A DNA stretch of 64,000 nucleotides, from contig NZ_LQPP01000016.1 in the NCBI RefSeq assembly GCF_002102345.1, positions 124,001-188,000 on the forward strand. The letters run 5' to 3'. The notes under the pieces are model-generated. The model did not search any database. It was given only the letters and a program-made list of their open reading frames with translations, and was not told where the DNA came from. Each line of letters begins with the position of its first letter. The stretch's first letter is position 1. Source of the stretch: Mycolicibacterium peregrinum (GTDB taxonomy: Bacteria > Actinomycetota > Actinomycetes > Mycobacteriales > Mycobacteriaceae). A program made the position numbers and the translations under genes. Of this stretch, positions 59,600 through 64,000 are shown piece after piece.

Positions 59600-61036
59600 A
59601 TGCGGCGTTTGAAGGGTGAGGACAACAGCTTTCTGGCGTGGGAGAGCTCGGTCCAACCGCAACACACGATGAAGGCCGTCGTTCTGGATCCCGACCAGGT
59701 TTCTGAACCGCTCACCTTCGACCGGATCAAGAGCGCCGTGCAGGGCTGGGTCGATCAGGTCGAACCGATGCAGTGGCAGTTGCTGTCCCCACGGGTGGGC
59801 TTCGGCCGGCCATGGTGGGTGTCGCGACCGGAGATCGATATCGAACACCACGTCCAGCGCACCACCGCTCCCGCGCCCGGCGGTGACGAGGAGCTCGCCG
59901 CGACCATCGGAGAGATCTTCGAGGTGCCCCTGGACCGCGACCGGCCGGCCTGGCAGCTCTGGTACGTCGAAGGCCTCAAAGACGGCCGCATCGCCCTGGT
60001 ACTCAAGATCCACCATGCCGTCGCCGACGGCACCGCCTCGCTACGTCTGCTCGAAACCCTGTACAGCGCCGACCCGGCGGCCCCGCTGCCGCAGCCCGGG
60101 CGGACCGCACTGCGCAACGAGCAGCGGCCCGCACCATGGGTCTGGTGGCCGCTGGTGCTGCGTCACCAGATCGCCGCGCTGGCCCGGTTCCCCAGCATCA
60201 TCGCCCGCACCGTGGCCGTCACCGGTGTGATCCGCCGCCGGCAGAAGGCCGGAAAGCCGGGCTACGCAGAAGCTTTCGCCGCACCGGCGATGCCGTTCAA
60301 CGAACCGTTCTCGGCCAGACGCCGATTCGCCTACCGACGGTGCGACGTCACCGAGATCAAGCGCGTGTCCAAGGCATTCGGCGTCACCATCAACGATGTG
60401 TTCCTGACCATCTGCGGCGGCGCACTGCGCGACTACCTGGCCGAGAGCGGACAGGCCAGCGACGAGAGCATGACCGCTGTCGTGCCTGTCTCGATGCGGC
60501 CGGCCGAAACCGAGGCCGAGTGGGGCAACAAGGTGGCGCGTTGGAACGTCGACCTCGCCACCCACATCGCCGACCCGGTGGAGCGCCTGGCGGCGGTCGC
60601 ATCGGCCACCCGTGCCGCGCGCGAGGTGCAGGCCGAGCGGGACGCCTGGCTGCAGCATGACTGGATGGAGTACTGGCCGCTGTTCTGGCTGTACTCGCGT
60701 GTGCTGCCGATCCTCGGGGCCAAGATGAAGCGCCGTCCGATGTTCAGCCTGATCGCGTCCAACATGCGCGGTCCGCAGGAAACGCTCTACTGGGGCGGTG
60801 CACCGATCGAGCAGCTGATCTCGTCGGGGCCGATCGTGTTCCCGATGGGGCTGAACTTCACCGGCTGGAGCTACCGCGACGAGATGGCGATCTGCGTGCT
60901 CACCTGTGGCGATCAGGTGGCGGACCCGTACGGGATCGCCGACCGGGTGCCGCAGGTGCTGGCCGAGTTGGCGGCGCGGGCCGGTTCAGTCGACGGCGGG
61001 CATCGAGCGCCGGATCGCCAGGCGGTATCCGGCTAG
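59600..61036 (+). CDS. Wax ester synthase/diacylglycerol acyltransferase (WS/DGAT)
   Basis: A 478-residue acyl-CoA acyltransferase making wax esters or triacylglycerol at the membrane. The catalytic HHAVADG motif is present, with the family's later NDVFLTICGGALRDYL segment and a SNMRGPQETLYWGGAP region. ATG 59600 is preferred to TTG 59594. It is divergent from the ligase operon and converges on an ACAD-like gene, overlapping its 3' end by 51 bases. It could store or detoxify activated acyl products of the pathway. Confidence 0.92.
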   Translation: MRRLKGEDNSFLAWESSVQPQHTMKAVVLDPDQVSEPLTFDRIKSAVQGWVDQVEPMQWQLLSPRVGFGRPWWVSRPEIDIEHHVQRTTAPAPGGDEELAATIGEIFEVPLDRDRPAWQLWYVEGLKDGRIALVLKIHHAVADGTASLRLLETLYSADPAAPLPQPGRTALRNEQRPAPWVWWPLVLRHQIAALARFPSIIARTVAVTGVIRRRQKAGKPGYAEAFAAPAMPFNEPFSARRRFAYRRCDVTEIKRVSKAFGVTINDVFLTICGGALRDYLAESGQASDESMTAVVPVSMRPAETEAEWGNKVARWNVDLATHIADPVERLAAVASATRAAREVQAERDAWLQHDWMEYWPLFWLYSRVLPILGAKMKRRPMFSLIASNMRGPQETLYWGGAPIEQLISSGPIVFPMGLNFTGWSYRDEMAICVLTCGDQVADPYGIADRVPQVLAELAARAGSVDGGHRAPDRQAVSG

Positions 61037-61987
61037 GACGTCGAACCACAGGCGGGTCACCGGGTCCGTCACATCGAGCGCGTGGCGGTTGCCGCTGCTC
61101 AACAGTTGGTCGGCGGCGTTGCGTGCGCGGGTGACGGCCTGGCACAGTGCCGAGGCCGCGTCGTCGGCATCGGCGCTCAGTGCTGTGAACAGTTGCAGCC
61201 GAGCGGCGTCGATGTCGGATTCCGCCGTCGCCACCAGCACCGCCGAGGCCGTCAGTTCGGTGGTGTCCTCGCTGCCGTACGAGGTGCCCAGCCGCCGGCG
61301 GACCTGACCGACGTGCGCCTGCCACACCCCGGATGCGGCGCCGACGACGGCGGCTGCCTGCCCGGCTGCGGCGAGAACCGGGTAGGGAGGTCGAGCATCG
61401 TCGAATTCTTTTCTGTCCCAGGCGTCGTCGTCGGCCGGTGTGAACACGGAGTCGCTGTCGAGGACCACGTCCGATACTGTGACATCGCCGATTCCGGCCG
61501 CGTCCAGACCGCGCGGGTCGCCGTTGCCGTCCACCTGGGCCGCGCTGCGGGGGACAAGGGCGTACCGGACCGTCTCGCCGTCGAGGGCGCCCAGCAGCAG
61601 CCAGTCCACGACGTGGGCGCCGGTCACCGATTCCCAGCGGCCGGTGAGCCGAAACTGTCCGTCGCCGCCGGCCAACTGTCCGACCGGATCCGCATCAGCG
61701 GTCACCAACGCACGAGGGTCGGTGCCCCACACCCGTTCGGCGGCAGGGTCGCCCAGCCCGGCTACCGCGTAGGCGGCGGCGTTGACGGCTGCCGGGAGCC
61801 ATGCCGTCGACCCGTCGCGCTCGGCGAGGTCGGCGACCGCGGTGAGGAACTCGGCCGGCGGCACTGCACGCCCGCCGTATCGGACCGGCTGCAACAACCG
61901 GCCAGATTCCGAATCACGCACGACGGCAATCGATTCAGGGGCCGAGCGGGTGGACTCGACGTCGGGCGCACCGGGCGGCTCGGCCAT
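60986..61987 (-). CDS. Acyl-CoA-dehydrogenase-like flavoprotein, N-terminally shortened
   Basis: A 333-residue protein of the ACAD / flavin-monooxygenase fold. Its region from LLQPVRYGGRAVPPAEFL onward aligns with the divergent neighbour's FAMLRPKAFGGTEADPAEYL, but about 20 residues of the usual N-terminal helical segment are absent, and the FAD-contact region has drifted. ATG 61987 with AGGAGG just before it supports the short form. It may be a non-catalytic or half-site partner subunit, as in alpha2beta2 steroid ACADs; this is inference. Confidence 0.8.
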   Translation of the reverse strand: MAEPPGAPDVESTRSAPESIAVVRDSESGRLLQPVRYGGRAVPPAEFLTAVADLAERDGSTAWLPAAVNAAAYAVAGLGDPAAERVWGTDPRALVTADADPVGQLAGGDGQFRLTGRWESVTGAHVVDWLLLGALDGETVRYALVPRSAAQVDGNGDPRGLDAAGIGDVTVSDVVLDSDSVFTPADDDAWDRKEFDDARPPYPVLAAAGQAAAVVGAASGVWQAHVGQVRRRLGTSYGSEDTTELTASAVLVATAESDIDAARLQLFTALSADADDAASALCQAVTRARNAADQLLSSGNRHALDVTDPVTRLWFDVLAGYRLAIRRSMPAVD

Positions 61988-62061
61988 ATGACCTCCTGGG
62001 AGGGGCGACGAATGGTATTCACGATGGTGACACACCGGACGGGCAGGACAGGGCGGCAACG

Positions 62062-63159
62062 ATGACGCAGAACGTGCGCGGCGCAGTACGCCAGACACTG
62101 CCGGCGATCGCTGCCGCCGCGGCCGACGTCGACCGTACCGGCGCCGTCGACCCCTCGGTGATCACCGGCCTGCACGATGCTGGTTTCTTTGCGATGCTGC
62201 GGCCCAAGGCGTTCGGCGGGACCGAGGCCGACCCGGCCGAGTACCTGGCAGTCACCCGTGAGCTGTCCGCGGCGTGTACCTCCACAGGCTGGCTGGCCGG
62301 TGGGTTGGGCGTCAACACCTGGCATCTCTCGTTGTTCGATCACCGGGCCCAGCGCGACGTGTGGGGCGCAGACCCGCGGAGCCTGCTCTGTGAGTCGTAC
62401 GCGCCCACCGGTCGGCTCGAACGCGTGGGGGACGAATTCCGGTTGTCGGGCCGGTGGAGCCGGTGCACCGGAATCCTGCATGCGTCGTGGCTGATGGCCG
62501 CCGCGGTGCTGGTCGGTGAGGACGGCGCGGCGCAGGACTTCCTGGTGGCGCTGGTGCCGCGTCAGGACTACGTCGTGGAATCGACTTGGAACAGTGTGGG
62601 ATTGCGCGGTATCAGTGCGCACGACGTCGTCGTCTCGGGTGCGGCGGTGCCGCGTTACCGCACGTTCGGCTGGGTCAGCAGTGACCAGCTCGGCTCGCTG
62701 GCTCCGCTGTACCGGTTGCCGCAGCCCACCATGTACACCCACACGGGTACGGTTCCGCTGCTGGGCGCGGCCGAGAACGTGCTGTCCGCACTGGGGCCCC
62801 GGCGCGGCTCGCCGGTGGATCCGGTGGCGATGGCGTGCAGCGATCTCGACCTGTCGAACCGGCAGATCGAACGCAACCTCGGCGATCTCATGGACTGCGC
62901 GCGGTCCGATCTGGCGCCCGGCAACGACCTGGTGCTGCGATCGCGGCGGGACCAGGTACTGGCCTCCCAGCGCGCTGTCGCGGCGATCCGGACATTCATG
63001 GCGCACTCGCATGGTGGCGACATCGGAGACCCGCTGGTGGAACGGGTGTGGCGCGATGTCCAGACCGCGCAGACCCACGTTGCCAGCAACGTGGAGCAGG
63101 TGCTCTCGCTCGTCGGCCGACACTCGTTCGGCATGGAGGTCGACGAGATCGTCTGGTAG
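62062..63159 (+). CDS. Acyl-CoA-dehydrogenase-like flavin monooxygenase
   Basis: A 365-residue protein resembling HsaA/group D flavin monooxygenases and acyl-CoA dehydrogenases: an N-terminal helical domain to about residue 110, a beta-domain with DEFRLSGRWSRCTGILHASWL and a C-terminal helical domain ending in HSFGMEVDEIVW. The usual ACAD catalytic Glu cannot be assigned, which favours a monooxygenase role with reduced flavin. It is divergent from the shortened paralogue across 74 bases. Confidence 0.85.
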   Translation: MTQNVRGAVRQTLPAIAAAAADVDRTGAVDPSVITGLHDAGFFAMLRPKAFGGTEADPAEYLAVTRELSAACTSTGWLAGGLGVNTWHLSLFDHRAQRDVWGADPRSLLCESYAPTGRLERVGDEFRLSGRWSRCTGILHASWLMAAAVLVGEDGAAQDFLVALVPRQDYVVESTWNSVGLRGISAHDVVVSGAAVPRYRTFGWVSSDQLGSLAPLYRLPQPTMYTHTGTVPLLGAAENVLSALGPRRGSPVDPVAMACSDLDLSNRQIERNLGDLMDCARSDLAPGNDLVLRSRRDQVLASQRAVAAIRTFMAHSHGGDIGDPLVERVWRDVQTAQTHVASNVEQVLSLVGRHSFGMEVDEIVW

Positions 63160-63167
63160 TCGGCCGG

Positions 63168-63992
63168 TCAGACCCACGCGTCGGAAGTGAGTGTCCGCAG
63201 CACGCGGGACAGCATGTTGTCGGTGGCCTGCGCCTGAGGGGTGGCCATCGAGGTGGAATCGCGCGCACTTGTTTGCTGGGAGCCGAGTTGCTCGGAGATG
63301 TGCCGGGCCGCCCTGATGACGAACGGGGCGGTGCGCTGCAGACGATGCAACGGAACCGCGCCCGTCAACGACAGTCCTGCCACTTCGCCGTCGGCGGAGC
63401 GCAGTGGCGCCGCCACGCTGGTCAGACCGAGCGCCAGTTCCTCGTTGTCGTAGGCGAGCCCGTGGCGCGACCGGATCCGCGCGAGTTCGCGGTGCAGGGT
63501 CTCCAGATCGCTGATCGTGGAGCGGGTGGAACGGGTCAGGCGCGGCCCCAGGACGGCATCGACCTCCTCGGCGGGCAGCTCGGCCAGCATGGTCTTGCCC
63601 AGCGCGCTGGCGTGCGCGGGCGTGTGGCCCGCGACGCGGGTGGGCACCACCGCGCTGTTGCGTCCGGCCACCTTGTCGAGGTAGATGACGTCGCCGCCGA
63701 AGAGCACGCCGAGGTGGACCACCAGACCGGTGTCGGCATGGAGTCGGGACAGGGTGGGTGACGCCACGCTGCGTAGCTGTGAGTGGTCGATCATCCGGGT
63801 CACCGGCAGTGGGGAGGCGGCCAGTGAGTAGCCGTCGGGGCGGTGTTGCAGGAGGCCGGCGCTGTGCAGCTGTTTGAGGATGCGGTGCACCGAGGACCGG
63901 GGCAGCCCCGTGCGCCCGGCGATCTGATCCAGCCGTAGATGTTTGCCGGGTTCGTCGAAGGAGTTGAGGATCAGGGCGACCCGATCCACCAT
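63168..63992 (-). CDS. IclR family transcriptional regulator (start may lie beyond the window)
   Basis: At least 274 residues, with an N-terminal winged helix (LRLDQIAGRTGLPRSSVHRILKQLHSAGLLQ, about 18-48) and a C-terminal GAF-like effector domain with LGKTMLAELPAEEVD and GLAYDNEELALGLTSVAAPL. The ATG at 63992 lies only eight bases from the window edge and the frame stays open, so the true start could be further left on that strand. It converges on the monooxygenase and is a likely second regulator of the catabolic region. Confidence 0.9.
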   Translation of the reverse strand: MVDRVALILNSFDEPGKHLRLDQIAGRTGLPRSSVHRILKQLHSAGLLQHRPDGYSLAASPLPVTRMIDHSQLRSVASPTLSRLHADTGLVVHLGVLFGGDVIYLDKVAGRNSAVVPTRVAGHTPAHASALGKTMLAELPAEEVDAVLGPRLTRSTRSTISDLETLHRELARIRSRHGLAYDNEELALGLTSVAAPLRSADGEVAGLSLTGAVPLHRLQRTAPFVIRAARHISEQLGSQQTSARDSTSMATPQAQATDNMLSRVLRTLTSDAWV

Positions 63993-64000
63993 CGAAACGG

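Overview
The window is a high-GC, densely coded actinobacterial chromosome segment and is almost certainly from a fast-growing Mycobacterium (Mycolicibacterium type). Three things point there: the gene content and order follow the well-known M. tuberculosis Rv2754c-Rv2707 block in mirror orientation, as recalled from memory (thyX, dapA, rnj, ftsK, argA, pgsA, clgR, 35-kDa antigen/pspA, recA, recX, miaB, miaA, dapF, hflX, fadE20, lexA, nrdR, sthA, ideR, sigB); mycobacterial LexA and PafBC-type DNA-damage promoter motifs are present; and recA is intein-free with a gluABCD operon between recX and miaB, as in fast growers.

Layout. 1-504 is low-GC sequence without a convincing gene. 505-5887 holds a DMT-like transporter carrying an unusual DUF4926 tail, then thyX-dapA-rnj and a membrane protein. 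5873-8982 holds a small membrane protein, a group III truncated globin and a monooxygenase/mycofactocin-type SDR/methyltransferase operon with a tandemly duplicated translation-initiation region. 9142-16310 holds ftsK, a lipoprotein, argA, pgsA, cinA and the envelope-stress operon clgR-pspA-pspM. 16313-20170 holds an epoxide-hydrolase-like protein, a glycosyltransferase, DUF3046, and recA-recX. 20198-23454 is the glutamate uptake operon. 23547-31269 is miaB, a membrane protein, a DUF349 protein, a dioxygenase-like protein, miaA, dapF and hflX. 31277-36471 holds a PE-PPE-domain hydrolase, a molybdopterin oxidoreductase and fadE20. 36660-41128 holds an LGFP-repeat/sunset protein, lexA, the SOS-induced LysM protein and nrdR. 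41130-51755 holds PhzF, a hydrolase, PAC2, a secreted trypsin-like protease, sthA, DUF4192, ideR, sigB, DUF3099, DUF3039, YihY and a DUF7455 protein.

From about 51.7 kb to the end the conserved core stops and an accessory catabolic region begins: a TetR regulator, an LLM flavin monooxygenase with a zinc alcohol dehydrogenase, a four-gene opposing operon (acyl-CoA ligase, HSL-type hydrolase, two SDRs), a WS/DGAT acyltransferase, a divergent pair of acyl-CoA-dehydrogenase-like flavoproteins (one lacking the N-terminal helical segment) and an IclR regulator. Palindromic operator candidates lie at the two main promoter regions and a strong two-way hairpin separates the convergent operons. This looks like an uncharacterised pathway for degrading a cyclic or terpenoid substrate, and it is the best candidate here for an undescribed system.

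Regulation visible in the sequence links several blocks: identical GGAAC-N17-CGTTG (SigE/SigH-type) promoters precede clgR-psp and sigB; SOS boxes plus TTGTCGGTG-N8-TAnnnT (PafBC/RecA-NDp) promoters precede recA and the lexA-divergent LysM gene. I found no rRNA, tRNA, CRISPR array or insertion sequence.
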